Shown here piece after piece: positions 1 through 12,376 of a stretch of 64,000 nucleotides of DNA. Under the pieces are notes generated by a model. The model was not told the DNA's origin. It saw only the letters and a list, made by a program, of their open reading frames with translations, and did not search any database. The DNA lies in NCBI GenBank assembly GCA_014925825.1, contig JACGCK010000033.1:1-64000 (forward strand), given 5' to 3'. The position numbers and the translations under genes are program-made. This DNA comes from Pholiota molesta (Eukaryota; Basidiomycota; Agaricomycetes; Agaricales; Strophariaceae). Position 1 is the first letter of the stretch. Each line of letters begins with the position of its first letter.

Positions 1-1019
1 CATTTTGAACTTTTCTTGACCTTGCTTCTAAGATATTATAACAAACGACCATTCCTGTTCGACGAACGTTTAGCTGTTCTTCCCGCCGACCTCTTTCGTG
101 GGGCACGCGTTCTGGACGTAGGATGTAACGAGGGCTGGGTGACCTGCGAGATTGGTGTGTAGTTTCGTCTTGGTACCGCTCTGAGAATCCGCTGAAGTAT
201 GACATATCTTGCAGCCCAATCTCATGGCGCACATTTTGTTGTGGGCGTCGACATTGATGATACCTTGATCCAGGGAGCATGGAGGAGGCGAATTGCAGTA
301 TGGTCAACGCAGGCTCCGTCGCATGGTCTTGATGCAGAAGAGACAACGAAGAAGCGAAAGCGAGGAGATACACCAGTTCCGAATCCCCGTTACTTCCCAG
401 CATCCTGTGAGCATGAACTCGGACCATTGCCAATACCGCCATCGTCGAACAGGGGGAAGACATCTTTCCCACATAACATCTCCTTCCGGGCGGCAGATTG
501 GGTGAAGACGGAAATACCAGAAGATTCCGAGGGTTACGATGTTGTCATTGGGTGAGTTAACTTTCTTCTACTCAACGTCGCAATCGTTGATCATATACCA
601 ACTTAGATTCTCAATATCAAAATGGATACACCTTAACGAAGGCGACGAAGGGCTGAAGCGTTTCTTTACACGCGTCTATGACGTTCTCAAGCCAGGTGGC
701 TCATTCGTACTGGAGCCACAACCATGGGAATCGTATGCCAAAGCCAAACGAATGAATCAGGTTTGGGTCTACTCTAATGTTTCTCAATTACAGAACCGCT
801 TATGACTATCCATCCCAGAAACTTAAAGACAATGCGAAAATCTAGTCGTTCGCCCGAAAGATTTTGAGTCTATCCTTAAAGATATTGGATTTGAACCGGC
901 GCAGCATTTCGGATATCTTGGCGAAGGAGGTATGGATATCCTGAATGTCCCATGGCTAAATCTCACCCCCAACTGCTGTAGGGTTCAACCGCCCAATAGA
1001 TTTGTATGTCAAAATCTAA
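1..1019 (+). CDS. Bin3/MEPCE-type RNA 5'-phosphate methyltransferase (5' partial)
   Basis: SAM-dependent methyltransferase of the Bin3/MePCE family, which caps the 5' phosphate of small RNAs such as 7SK or U6 (family knowledge). The gene is cut by the window start. The first exon probably begins near 33, after a pyrimidine-rich acceptor. Readable exons are 33-154, 215-551, 607-760, 819-929 and 982-1019, with GT-AG introns of 51-60 bp. Visible motifs are SAM motif I ([15 protein letters not shown]), GVDIDD, the family signature [34 protein letters not shown] and the closing [10 protein letters not shown]. The frame breaks in exon 4 at the A run 837-840. One extra A would join LKDNAK to [11 protein letters not shown] read this as a consensus error, because the residues on both sides fit the family. 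Its RNA substrate in this fungus cannot be told from sequence. Confidence 0.85.
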
Positions 1020-1779
1020 AGATGCGCGAATTATCGCCCAGCCTTTGATTATTACCGGTTTGACACGAAACATCAATACCCTCTGTCGTTCTGCATTCTT
1101 ATATCAAGACAGCCTCGTCGTCGAAGTGACCACAATAGGTGTGTCTAATTTTGAGGTTGGTCCTCTCTCATTCTCAACGCGGCATGCCGTCGATTTTTGT
1201 GAATATGTCATGAAATTCTTCCATTATATCTTGTGTCCGTATTAATATGGGTCCTTTTAAACGCATGAGAGAGTCCAGAGTCCAGACTTGTAATTTGTTG
1301 CAACACGACCGCTGAGATGAGAAATGCAGCCAGCGTTTACACATGGGAAATAGTTGATTGTAGGCTAGCCAGCGGCATAATTACATGAAGGATCGCTTAC
1401 TCCTTTACTCATTTTACGGATCGGAAGCCCAGGTTTAAACATGATTCGAAGTGTCGACGAGTTTTCATGATGTTTTATGAGATGGGCCTGGCCACGTCGA
1501 AGATTACGGCGAGGGCGCTGATAGGGCCGTCGTCGAGGCAATTTTTTTTATCTAAGCGACCGACGATCGCGTAGTTTGCTCCCAACCATCACAGCTTGCC
1601 AGCAAGCATCTCTATGCTCGTAGCGCGTCATGCTGGAAAGCTGACGCGAGTTCCCGGGTCGCCTTAGGAGTTAGAGGGCGTAATCTGATATCGATAAGAG
1701 TCAGAAGACCCGACTAGTCGAGTCAGAACCAAAGTTTACCCAACAAAATTATCTTTTCTTCCGCTCATTCACTACAAAC
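1020..1779. other. intergenic, 3' end of methyltransferase to ProRS promoter
   Basis: No gene recognised. It should hold the 3' UTR of the methyltransferase and the promoter/5' leader of the prolyl-tRNA synthetase, which has a pyrimidine-rich stretch (about 1750-1770) just before its ATG. Confidence 0.4.
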
Positions 1780-4073
1780 ATGGCGTCCGTGGACGAAATC
1801 GTGCAGAAACTCGATGGCCTGGCTATCAAGCCCACCGCGACAGTGAGCCACGCAGAAACTACCTCTCCGGCGACGTGGAAAGACGCCTGATCGCCTCGGG
1901 ATCAGCACCGGCGTCGTTCGAACTCGTCAAGACGTCGTATACAAGCCCAAGACAGCAAAGACCGCGACCCCCGTCCCCGTCGTCGTCATCGCACGCGAAG
2001 AGACGGAAACTAACTCGGCGGCCATTGGAAAGAAGCTGAACTTGAAGGAGCTCCGTCTGGCTTCGGAGGACCTGCTGAAGGAATTTTTCTCGCTGAACAA
2101 GGACTCTCGTGCGTGTTTAATCCAATGAATCTTGATTACATCTAATCTCGTAGCCAGTATCCCCCTCTCCATCACCGAGTCCGTTTTTCCCAAAGTCGTC
2201 ACTATCCTCGATCCATCGATCGCCACCTCTTCATCCTCTTCGCCATCCATGCAAACTCTTCCAGCCAAACACTCTTCCTTTCAGGAAGGACATCGAATCG
2301 TATCTCAAGAAACTTGAGACAGCCGAGGTCAAAGTCAGGAACTGGAGCAGGCCACCGCCGCTCCTGCTGCTGCCCCGCTCCAAAGCCGCCGCAAAAGAGA
2401 AAGAGGATGCAAAGATCGAGGGCGCTGTGCAGATCGCATCGGTGTCAAGAAGGAGGTCGATTTCCCTACTTGGTACACCAATGTATGTTCACCACCTCTC
2501 CGTAAGCCAATTGTCATTGAGAATTTTACAGGTGCTGCTCAAAGCGGACATGATCGAGTACTACAGCGTCAGCGGTTGCTATATCCTTAAGCCATGGTCG
2601 TACAGTATCTGGGAGGAGATTCAGAGCTGGTTCAACACGGAAATCAAAGAACTCGGCGTCCAGAACTCATACTTCCCCATGTTCGTCTCCGCCTCCGTTC
2701 TCGAGCGTGAAAAGGACCATATCGAAGGATTCTCTCCTGAAGTCGCGTGGGTGACAAGAGCAGGCACTTCCGATCTCGAGGAGCCCATCGCTATTCGCCC
2801 GACTTCAGAAACCGTCATGTACCCATACTACGCGAAGTGGATACGCAGCCATCGCGATCTTCCTCTGAAGCTTAACCAATGGAACAGCGTCGTCCGTTGG
2901 GAGTTCAAGAACCCCCAGCCGTTCCTGCGCACCCGCGAGTTCCTATGGCAAGAAGGGCACACAGCACATCTTACAAAGGCTGAGGCCGCTACGGAAGTTC
3001 GCCAAATTCTCGACCTCTACCGCCAGGTGTACGAGGACCTCCTCGCCGTTCCTGTTATCCCTGGTGTCAAATCCGAAAAGGAGAAATTCGCCGGCGGACT
3101 GTACACCACTACCATCGAAGGCTTCATTCCTACCTCCGGCCGTGGTATTCAAGCTGGGACGTCACATTGTCTAGGTCAAAATTTCTCGCGCCCGGAGATG
3201 TTCAACATCTTCGTCGAGGACCCCAACGACGGCTCTAAGTCGTACGTGTGGCAGAACTCGTGGGGTCTCTCGACCCGTGCTATCGGTGTCATGGTCATGG
3301 TCCACGGCGACAACCAAGGCCTCGTGCTTCCTCCGCGCGTCGCCAGCGTACAGGTCGTCATCGTTCCCTGCGGTATCACCGCAAAGACCACCGACGAGCA
3401 GCGGGCGAAGATCAACAGCACCTGCGAGGGGCTGGCCAAGACCCTCAAGAAGGCGGGCATCCGGGCCAGGGCTGATCTTCGCGAAGGTTATACCCCGGGA
3501 TACAAATTCAACGATTGGGAACAGAAGGGTGTTCCCCTCCGTCTTGAAATTGGCCCCAACGATCTCGCCAAAGAACAGACCCTCACCGTTCGCCGTGATA
3601 ACGGTGCCAAGAACCCCATTCCTTTGGCCAACCTCGAGGTCGCCGTCGCGGAGCTCCTCAAGACCATCCAAAGCGACATGTTCAACCGCGCGAAGGAGGT
3701 GTACGACTCGCGTGTCATCGAGGTGACTAAATGGGAGGACTTTGTTCCTGCGCTGGATAACAAGTGCGTCGTCGCCATTCCCTGGTGCGACGAAGAGGCC
3801 TGCGAAGACGATATCAAGGAGCGCAGTGGACGAGCGTAAGCCTTTTCTTCTGCCCTTTTCCTTTATTTTACAAATGCTGATGCTTTTTTCTTTCTTTCTT
3901 TCGGATCACATAGTTCTGAGCCCCAGGATGAGCGTGCTCCTTCCGCAGGCGCGAAGTCGCTCTGTATACCCTTCGACCAGTCCCGCTGGACCCCCATCGA
4001 ACCCGGCAAAACGAAGTGCACAGCGTGCGGCAAGGATGCGAAGCACTGGACCTTGTTCGGCCGCTCGTACTAG
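1780..4073 (+). CDS. prolyl-tRNA synthetase, cytosolic eukaryotic type
   Basis: Charges tRNA-Pro with proline in the cytosol. The start is [14 protein letters not shown] at 1780, opening an N-terminal YbaK/INS-like editing-type domain as in other fungal ProRS ([25 protein letters not shown]). Introns are 2109-2153, 2483-2531 and 3836-3913. The catalytic exon 2532-3835 is intact. It carries class II motif 2 ([21 protein letters not shown]), motif 3 ([17 protein letters not shown]), the anticodon-binding domain and the eukaryote-specific C-terminal zinc module. The zinc cysteines are CDEEAC at the end of that exon and CTAC in the last exon. The protein ends in the usual GRSY. The N-terminal part (about 1890-2460) is broken by at least five single-base shifts, for example near 1893, 1932, 2235, 2338 and 2437, yet the family sequence is readable across them in alternating frames. 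Confidence 0.93.
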
Positions 4074-4389
4074 ACTGTTGAGGTGGAGACTTTCTGCTAG
4101 GGGTCTGTCGGTCTGGATGACATTGAGGCAATATTTGATCGATAATTCCTTTTTTATATATGCCAGAAGAATTAAAAGTTTTTACTCATAGAGCGCAACG
4201 TTTGTTTAAGTTCCCTAAGTTGGTTCAATTATTCAGGCCCTTTTGTGATAATGGATAACATAGACACAGACATAGTACACATTGGGTTCATCGCCAATAC
4301 GAAGGTAGTAATTGTCACAGTTTTCGAACAGCCGGCGATTTCTTATATAGCCAGATACCAGAAATCCGAGAAGGGTATGTTCCAACAAC

Positions 4390-4785
4390 TCAGCGAGCGT
4401 TGAGGAACGTGTGATAGTTCAAACGTTCATGTCTCCTCAATGTTGTGCTCAGCCGCCCCGATAAACGAGCAACCTGCGCACACGCTGCATGTATCGCGAA
4501 GTGGTCTGGGTTTGGAACTAGAAGCATGAGATCCGGCGTAGTGGATGTGACCTGCTTGGGGCAGCCAGATATTAGATATGCGACATTTCGCGCATGAAGC
4601 CTGTAAGGACCATCTTCCTCCTGAAGAGTCACATTATATCAGGGCTGGACAATAGAGTACAACTTTGAGTAGCACATACTCTCACATACTACTGTCGCAA
4701 TAAAAAGTCGATCAAAATAAACGAAGATCTCAGACGTCATAGTCATCATATCAAACGGTGGATCTGGGCAGATCTTGGCGCCGTT
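4390..4785 (-). CDS. unrecognised protein fragment, two exons
   Basis: Two short coding-like exons on the minus strand, 4785-4690 and 4620-4390, are joined by a plausible GT-AG intron (donor gtatgtgag, acceptor ttcag). The first reads CPDPPFDMMTMTSEIFVYF. The second contains DGPYRLHARNVAYLISGCPK and NPDHFAIHAACAQVARLSG and ends at a stop at 4390. I do not recognise the family. No start codon was found upstream, so this may be the 3' part of a gene whose 5' end is decayed or interrupted. The internal consistency of the two pieces is the only support. Confidence 0.35.
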
Positions 4786-4859
4786 CTGAAGCGAATCATA
4801 CTTAGCCGAAGGACCTCATGATTGCGCACATTGCGGATGTAATTATTTGCTATGTATGA

Positions 4860-6272
4860 TCACCAATGAGTCCTAAGTTATATTTTTTTCAAAGGAAAAG
4901 AAAAAAAGAACATATTTTGTCTAAGTAGGGTCAAATAGATGAATTGCTCTGTAGCTTTCGGTGAAAGTTCGTTGGCAAATTTGTCCCGTAGATGCGGAGA
5001 CACCAGCTACCACAGCGTTGGCGTCGCATTTGCCAGTTACAGCACAACATATCCGTTATGCTTACAGGCCGTTCTAGTATCAATGAATGCCGAATAATAA
5101 TATATGGAACGAGAGGATAACGATCAACTCTTTGTTTTGCTTCAACTGCAGCATCAGGCTTCTGAATCCCAACAAAGTCTATTCTCTAATCTGGTCATCA
5201 TCAACAGCTTCCAGGTCCGACTCGTTGAAAAAAGGCTAAGAAATGTTGTTGTGAGGTCTTTGTTGGATTTAACTAACTGACGGCAATTAGGATGGCCAAG
5301 AATTCGAATATTTATCAGTTTCTTCCGAGGATGAATCGTCTCCGTGGTCGAGAGATTCTTCGACTCTCAAGCAAGCAGCGTATGCATTCACAACGTGCCC
5401 CTAGAATTTGTTAGAAGGTGTGGGTGGTAACGTGGTCATGTCTGTGGTGAAGGTAAGTTAAAGTGGCAACGTCTCGTCCTTGTCTCGTCCCATCCCAGTC
5501 TCTTTGCGGAGGCTTTTCCCGTTTGGGTAAGTCGATACCCAAATTGGTAGCTCGCCGAAACCGGGGCCTAGGCGCTACGCGTGACTGTTATGTGGCTAAT
5601 ATTATCCCGTGTGTTGCAATGCGCCGGCCAGTATGAGTCTATGACGGTCTTGCCAAGGTCTTCCTTCCTTCCTCCTAGTCTCTCCTAGTGCTCGCTCGAT
5701 GATAGAACCTTATATTTCGTACCTGTCGATCTGTCTGCAAGAATGTCGCTGAAGCCTCGGATCTTCCGAGAGATTGGGTTTCAAATTTCGAAACCTACCC
5801 AGAACATACTACTACTTACTGTTGAGTCTTGACTACCTGGAAATTGCTGGGAAAATCACAGCAGTTCCTATATTAGCGCTCAGTCTTGCTGACTCGCTGC
5901 GCGCTACTGATTCCCATTCCTGCACAGCTTGAATCGATATTCTTCCGATTTTCTTTGCACCGCTTTCCAGCGACTCACAGTGGGGCCGTCAGCACTGTCA
6001 CTTTATACGCAACCGATTAATCATGCAGAGTGGGACTGTGCCAGGCATGTAAGCATGAATACTATTGCTTTTTTCAGTATGTTGTTCTTATCGATCCCTA
6101 TAGTCCTAACCCACAACCCCAGCTTCTATAATACTTCACGCCGTTTTCAGTTTGGGACAAAATATCTCAAAATGTATAGCAATTTATCCTTGTCTACATC
6201 ATTCTGTCATGCAGAGTAGTAACCATTCTCATCAAACCTTAGCTATCTGGATAGAGACCTCGCAGCTATGCA
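4860..6272. other. intergenic, no gene seen
   Basis: About 1.4 kb with only short chance reading frames. The last few hundred bases should contain the promoter of the F-box gene that follows. No convincing repeat or RNA gene was noticed. Confidence 0.4.
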
Positions 6273-7756
6273 GTGACTCTTATCTGCGCAATTGACGTCG
6301 ACTCGACCGTTCTTATGCCGCCAGAGATTACTGCGCGACCGCCCTCGACGGTCTCTTCTACCCTACCACCAGAGTTGTTATCCAGCATGATGCTCGAAGA
6401 CCATTTATCACAGACAAATCCAGTACGAAGATCCATCCTTAAACCTCCGACTTTTCACTTCCATTTCCTCATACCTCCACCGCACACAGAAAACATCATC
6501 CCGTTGCCAAAAGAATTGACGACTCGAATTCCTCTGGAATTAGTCCACTACTGCATCGACATTCTTCGCCACGATAAGGAAACGCTTAGAAGTTGCGCCC
6601 TCGTCTGCAAAACATGGCTCGCGCGGGCCAGACCTCTCCTCCTGCCGAAGAAACTCACATTTGTTGTTCGAAATCAAAGCGGAAGCGAGATCTTCAGTAT
6701 AATTACAGCTCCTCGATCGGCCTTAACGAATTTCGTCCACACACTGTTAATACAAACCAACATGACATTCACCCTCCGACCGCAGCACACCGCTTCCAGA
6801 GATTCCGAGTCTATTTCTCCGACGATTGCATTCAACGAATACTTGTTGCCATTTGTAGGCAGCTGTTACGCCCTCCGCACCTTGATATTTCAAGGCATCC
6901 AAATTCCGCCACGAGCAACGAAAACCATCAGCGCCATTTCTTCACAGATTAAGGTTTTTCGGCGCTTGACGAAGTTGGAACTCACACGGTGCGCATTTTC
7001 GACGCTTGAGGAGCTCCTACTGGTGATTTGTGCACGTAAAAGTCTGCAGGAACTCTTTCTGGCGGACATTACAGTGCTTAATTGGCTTCCCGAGCTACCA
7101 CCCCCTGATGATCTTCATTTACCCCGACGGCTCCGTATTTTGCGCTTGAACACTCCTGGTCAGACTCTGCTTTTGGAATGGATTCTCTCTAGACCTTTTC
7201 TTCCACCACTCACAGCCGTTTCTTTGGGCGGTGTGACGGCCGCAAAAGACCAGAAAGTCGTGGGTCTCCTTCTCAAGGCGCTCGGTCCGAGCCTTGAGCA
7301 CTTGAAGCTCAACCTCGTCAGATCGTCGCACGAAGGTAATTATAATTGGCCGCCCATCGTGGTCCATGCTGATACGCTGATGCCTCCTTTACCCTCGGTA
7401 GTCAATCTCGCTCATAATACGGGACTACAGACCCTGTCAATCAGTCACTATCTTATCGGCAAGTTCGCAAGCGAAAATATCTCGCCCACCGGTGGACTGG
7501 TGAAGATACTTCGACAAATAACGTCGACCGTGGTCACCAAGATCGATTTGCACTTCGTCAACGCACCGCAAGACTTGATGCTGATGCCATGGAGCGCTGT
7601 AGCCGAAGAACTCGATGGCCCAAGTTTGCAGGGCTCAAATTGGTGCGGATACGATTAGCAGGGAAGAAGGGCAGACGGGAGGACGTGCTTAGGAAGATTT
7701 TTCCAAGATTATCTACCAATCGTATTCTTAAAATCTTGTGGGATTCATCAGCTTGA
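6273..7756 (+). CDS. F-box domain protein with LRR-like body
   Basis: Probable substrate-recruiting subunit of an SCF ubiquitin ligase. The F-box lies at about residues 87-120 (IPLELVHYCIDILRHDKETL then RSCALVCKTWLARARPLLL). It is followed by leucine-rich, LRR-like segments (LTKLELTRCAFSTLEELLL, SLQELFLADI, LQTLSISHYL). This is the common Agaricomycete F-box architecture. No intron is seen. The start could be 6273 or the in-frame ATG at 6315. The frame breaks near 7619-7623. One extra base there would continue the C-terminus as KFAGLKLVRIRLAGKKGRRE to a stop at 7756; without it the frame ends early at 7658. The target substrate is unknown. Confidence 0.75.
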
Positions 7757-8031
7757 TTGACAGAGTCGTTCATTTCTTGATAATCCTTTCAAAGATGACT
7801 CAAAATTAAAAGTATCATACAATATACGTGGCTATTATGTTAGATGGAATGTAGGACGAAGGAAGCTATTGAAGGATAGTAATACAAGGCCATCTACGTG
7901 ACCTAGAGTTTGAATGACAACATATAAATGAATGTGCGTGTATGAATAGTGAGCGTTGGACCCGAAGACACGGAAACAAGGATAGCACAAGAAAAGATGT
8001 TAACTTAGTATATAAGATAGCAAGAAAATGT

Positions 8032-10089
8032 CTATCGCATGAGGTTCACGAGAAGGATGGTACAATGATTTGCGATCTCCGCAGCGAGCATTTGTTGACT
8101 GGATGCATCTTGTGCATAACCCGGAATTTGAACTTGTCAGAGTGGTAATGAGAATCACCTTCTTCGCCGAGAGATGATGAGGACGGTCGGAATGCGAGAG
8201 GAACTCTCTGATGCCTTCTGATGTGATATCGTCAACGCTTGTCACATCATGCAAAACAGGCCAAGGAAGTTGATGGTATGCGACGGTGAGGAGGTCGTCC
8301 ATCGAGTCGATGGCCTTCCATTTGGCTTCCCAGATCGCGAAGCGTTCCGCGATGGTAGGTGGCCGAGGAGGGGCTTGAGGCTCAGGGGATGGGGATGGCT
8401 CGTAAGCGTCCGGCGTCTCGTCACAGACTGAGTGCATAGAAGCATCCATCGATATCGATGGTTCACCCATCGGAACGTCGCTGTATGACCCGGGGTGTTC
8501 ATAGGCGCCGGCGGAATGTCTTGCGGTAGGTCCTGCATGTATTGCCGTCGTGCCTGCTCTTGCTCCGCTGCATGTTGAGCAGCTTGACGGATGTAGAACT
8601 CAGCGAGAGGATTTCGCGGACGGTTGGCGTTCTTCGCGAGGTCTTCCAGTTCTGCCCGAAGTCGGGCTTCGAACATTTCTTCAAGACGCTGCAATTCGGA
8701 TAGACGCGCCATCCGCTCAGAGAAGGAGTTTTCGACATGTTCGGCGATGCGGCGCATCTCAGCTTGCCTTTGAGCGAAGGCCTCACGCTCAGCGTAGATG
8801 CGCGCCTCCTGTTCCCTGCGCTCGGCCTCGCGCCGAGCCTGTTCTTCTGCCTTGCGTTGGGCGGCCAAACGAGCTTCCTCCTGCATCTCCCGCAGTCGTT
8901 CTTCCTGTTGCCTTTGAGCCCATTGGCGCATTTCTTCAACCATCCTAAGTTCCTCTTCAGCTCGCGCGAACTCCATTTCGACCCTGGCGCGCTCCTCCTC
9001 TGCCCGCTTACGCGCCTTTTCGGCTTGAGATCGTTCCATCTCAATGCGAAACCGCTCTTCCTCCAGCCGCTTCGCTTCTTCCTGAAGCCGGGCTTCCTCC
9101 TGCTGGGCAGCGAGACGCGCCTGTGCTTCTTCAGCAGCCAGACGTTCGGCGACCAGGCGAGCTGCTTCAGTTCCTCTTGCCTCCGTTGAGCAGCGCGAGC
9201 ATCGGCATCCTGATCCATTTGCGAGGTTGTGGGTCACATAGGATAGCCGGCTCTTCTGGGGCGACGGTGGGTCGCGAGAACGCCGCGATGTCGCCTGGCT
9301 TCTTAGCGCGTTGTTCGCGTTCGAGACGTCGCCGCTTCCTCTCTGCGAGTTTCTCCCGATGGTGGTCCTCTTCGCGCTCTCTCTGCGCCCGACGTTCGAA
9401 GGATTTTCGGCGGGACAGTTCGCGCTTGATTCGAACCTTCTGTTCGGCCTCAAACCGCTTTCGGCCTCCTTCGCCCTGCGTGCCCGTAGAATTCGGCCTT
9501 CGTAGGAAACTGGGCTGAGATGGCCCGTCAAGTTCTGTGTTGACGAGAGGTCCATCCTTGACACCGCGATCGACATTCTTGCGGGCATCGGCGAGCGCGT
9601 TATTGAAGCTATGGAAAACCCAAGCGCGACAGCTCGTTGAAATAGATCTTCTCTTCGCGCTGAGCGGAAGACGCGTGTTATGACGGCCGCGGAGGTTTCT
9701 TCGATGATGGCGCTCAGAACGGGTTCGGGATTGAGATGGGGAGGCGCAGACTTCCGCCTGGGGCTGAGGCGTTGCATGCGGTGGGGTGACGGCGTGTAGT
9801 AACCGCCAATCCGGTGGAGCCTTGGAGAAGGGGACAATGGATTCGCGAGGTTTAATTTGCGAGGGCTTGAGAATTTGTAAGGAGTGGGGGTAAAAGGAGT
9901 GGACGGTGCGGAGAATGGGCCACCGGGGCTGGTACGGATAGGACTATCATAGGGGCGGAGGCGGAATTTAGGAGTCTTTGTCGGGGTAGTGAACATGTGT
10001 GGGAGTAGGGTTATGGTCGAGAGTTCGATGTTGATGTCTTGAGGCGTCTCTTGAGGACGATGTTGAGGGGATGGTAGGAATACGCGCAT
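8032..10089 (-). CDS. coiled-coil protein with C-terminal J-like (WHPDKF-type) motif
   Basis: Unnamed Agaricomycete-type protein. The N-terminus is Ser/Pro-rich (TPTKTPKFRLRPYDSPIRTS, with ATG at 9996 or 10089). A long charged coiled coil follows (EEARLQEEAKRLEEERFRIE and similar, about 8600-9480). The C-terminal module PWPVLHDVTSVDDITSEGIREF leads to HYHSDKFKFRVMHKM, a variant of the WHPDKF motif that I recall from related fungal proteins. Several one-base breaks scatter the sequence over frames: near 8150, 8491-8496, about 9210 and about 9490-9640. At each the expected residues resume in another frame. The end at 8032 follows the last conserved-looking frame (LVNLMR then stop). Function unknown; the coiled coil suggests a scaffold, and the J-like motif alone does not establish an Hsp70 co-chaperone. 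Confidence 0.6.
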
Positions 10090-10797
10090 GCACGAGTGGG
10101 ATCTACTTTATACTATAGAAAAAGGAAGGTCAGGGTCAGCGATGGAAGTGTTTCCATTCTGGCGACTTACCATAGTGAGGAAGCAAGCCACCACCAATTC
10201 TGCAGAATGCAAGCTGAAATTGCCGTATGCAGTAATAACGCGGATCGGAAGGTTCGATTCACGCGCGAAGTTTCTCGGTGGCCACTGAAGGCTACTGATC
10301 ATGAAGGCCAACTTCGTTGAATGTGCCGACGAAAATGGCTCCGCGATCATTTGCAATTCGTTGTCCAATCAATGGTCTGCGGAGATCCAGGCAACTTTCC
10401 GGAGATTTGCAGAACAATCACTTCTTTCCTGAACTTCTGTGCTTCAACGGCCAGGCACTCTTCATGTTTAACCTCCTACTACCGCGTTTTACTGGCTCAT
10501 ATCCAGTGAGATCACCAAAATCGATCCTCGACCTTCGGAAGGCTCATAATCAGTAGCGTCCTCGCGATACAGCAAGGATTTCGACAGATACTAAGAAAAC
10601 GACGTCGTCAGAGAAGGTCTGAACTTTCAAGAAAGCCTCCAGATAGACAATGGTATGTTATTGTCCATGCTGGGGGTATTATGAAGAGTTTGACGACGAT
10701 CTTTTTGTGGCACTGTTTCCGACGGTGGCTCTTCTTTTGTAGGCCAAGCACCTGTTAGCAGGCCACAATACCCTGGAAACAAAATAAAGGTGCTCCA

Positions 10798-10805
10798 TAT
10801 AAATA
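10798..10805 (+). promoter_or_regulatory. TATA box upstream of the 10906 gene
   Basis: TATAAATA lies 108 bp before the ATG at 10906. It is followed by a CT-rich leader (about 10845-10880), the usual arrangement of a fungal core promoter. Confidence 0.5.
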
Positions 10806-10905
10806 GAGTGAAGCAACAAAGTACCTGGAAGTACAAGTTCTTCAGCCTTCTCCTATCTCTACGCTTTTCTACCTTACCCTAGACCACCTCCGACGACATC
10901 TCGAA

Positions 10906-11454
10906 ATGCCCGTCCAAACACGAAGTGCTGCGCGTAAGCTCCAGACCGGGACACCGTGCGATGATGGACTCTTCAACACCGTGACAATTCCACTCTCAAA
11001 GGCACACATACGCGATGGATTCAGTCTTCTGAACAGATCCTCCTACTTCACAGCCTATGCTCCCCATCGATAACGCCAACAGGGCCAACCGATTCCAGAC
11101 ACCCTCTCCTACAACGTAGACTCGCTCGCCGTTCCGCTAACGCCCAAGCAGCCTCGGCCCCGTCAATTCCGAACTGGGCAGCAAGTTGGTTCAATGAGCC
11201 TCTTGGAGATGTATCATGGATTTTAAGAAGCATACCGGGCTGATAAAGGAAAGAATTTGTCCACTGAGCTCCGACGCCGTCATGCAACAGAAAACACCCC
11301 ACCTTCAAGTCCGCCTGTCTCCTGGTCTAATTCCACTCAAAATGGTATATCACGGCTTCAGTCACCGTTTGGTGGGTGGCCTTCTCCAGGACAGGAATCC
11401 CAGGGCAGACTACTCTTTCTTGAAGCGACCTCAGACAGATGTCCCACTTGGTAG
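10906..11454 (+). CDS. unrecognised small protein with breaks
   Basis: Starts MPVQTRSAARKLQTGTPCDD behind a good TATA box. The sequence continues over several frames: SKAHIRDGFSLLNRSSYFTA, NANRANRFQTPSPT, RRSANAQAASAPSIPNWAAS, WFNEPLGDVSWIL, EAYRADKGKNLSTELRRRHA, and a tail ending SDRCPTW at 11454. At least three one-base shifts (about 11058, 11110 and 11222) separate these. The continuity of composition and the promoter argue for a real gene of about 180 residues. No domain is recognised. It could also be a decaying gene. Confidence 0.45.
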
Positions 11455-12376
11455 GTTAAAACCGCTGCGCGTCAATCTGGGAGTTCTCTATGTGCGAACA
11501 TGTGCCTGAGACGCCACAGTCTGCAGTTACAACCCTTGTCGATGACGGCTAACCAATCGTACCGGAGTCACCAGGAAGCGCTTTGAGATTGAGCGCTTTA
11601 TTCATCCCAATGTCGAGCCAGCTGGGTATTTGTCTCGGCGCCCAAGATTCCTAGTAGTGCGTCTGCACACTAGGATTGAGGAGAACAAAACTGAAATCAA
11701 AGACTGAACAGCAAGGAAAATATGAGAAGAGTCGATCGTCTAATACATACCGTATAATCACTGGACTGGAGACTGTATGACTGTGGGTTGAGTATGTTAA
11801 GCATCATCAATATATAGTTTTCAGACCATCTTTCGATCGACTTCTGGAAGAGGCTGAGGAATTACTTGGAATGAGAAAGCAGTATTCTTACAGCCAACTC
11901 ACCATGTGGGACTTTCTTGCAGGGACGCCTACTGCATATATAGGGTCCTCTTCGCCAATCCAACACCGCTGTTAGGCATGAACATGTGTCGCCCTTTTAA
12001 TCCAAAGGCATTAAATGATGAAATTTAATTATCGCTCAATGGTTGTAGGTTCGTAGGTGCCTATCTATATCTCTGACGGATGATGAGCAGAAGATATGAT
12101 CTGATAGACTCGAAGAGTACGCCGGCGCGAGCTTCAACCTCATTTCATGTCTGTCCTTCCTTATTAGCCTCAGGATTTCTTCGCAGTGAGCAGAATGTTC
12201 GAATGTTCGAAATGTTCAAGTTGGAGTTGGAGAGATGTGCTGGAAAGGACTTTAGACTCCGCTGGAAACCACGAACCTTCAACAAAGTTCTTATCTTACA
12301 TAAGTATGTCATTAATGGCAGCAACCACTGCTGAATCGCTTTTTCCACGTCCTCTAAGCCGAAAACTGAGCGCTGA
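11455..12376. other. intergenic, no gene seen
   Basis: AT-richer spacer with only short chance frames. It probably carries the terminator of the preceding small gene and the promoter of the F-box-like gene at 12377. Confidence 0.35.

Noticed and set aside
199..214. ATG at 199 as start of the methyltransferase
   Set aside because: It lies inside an intron (155-214). The protein clearly continues from upstream with the SAM-binding motif.
1780..2532. Programmed ribosomal frameshifting in the prolyl-tRNA synthetase N-terminus
   Set aside because: There are too many separate shifts, with no slippery site plus structure pattern, and similar one-base losses occur in unrelated genes of the window.
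10240..10275. A GGTTCGATTC block resembling a tRNA T-arm
   Set aside because: No matching acceptor stem, D-arm or anticodon arm around it.
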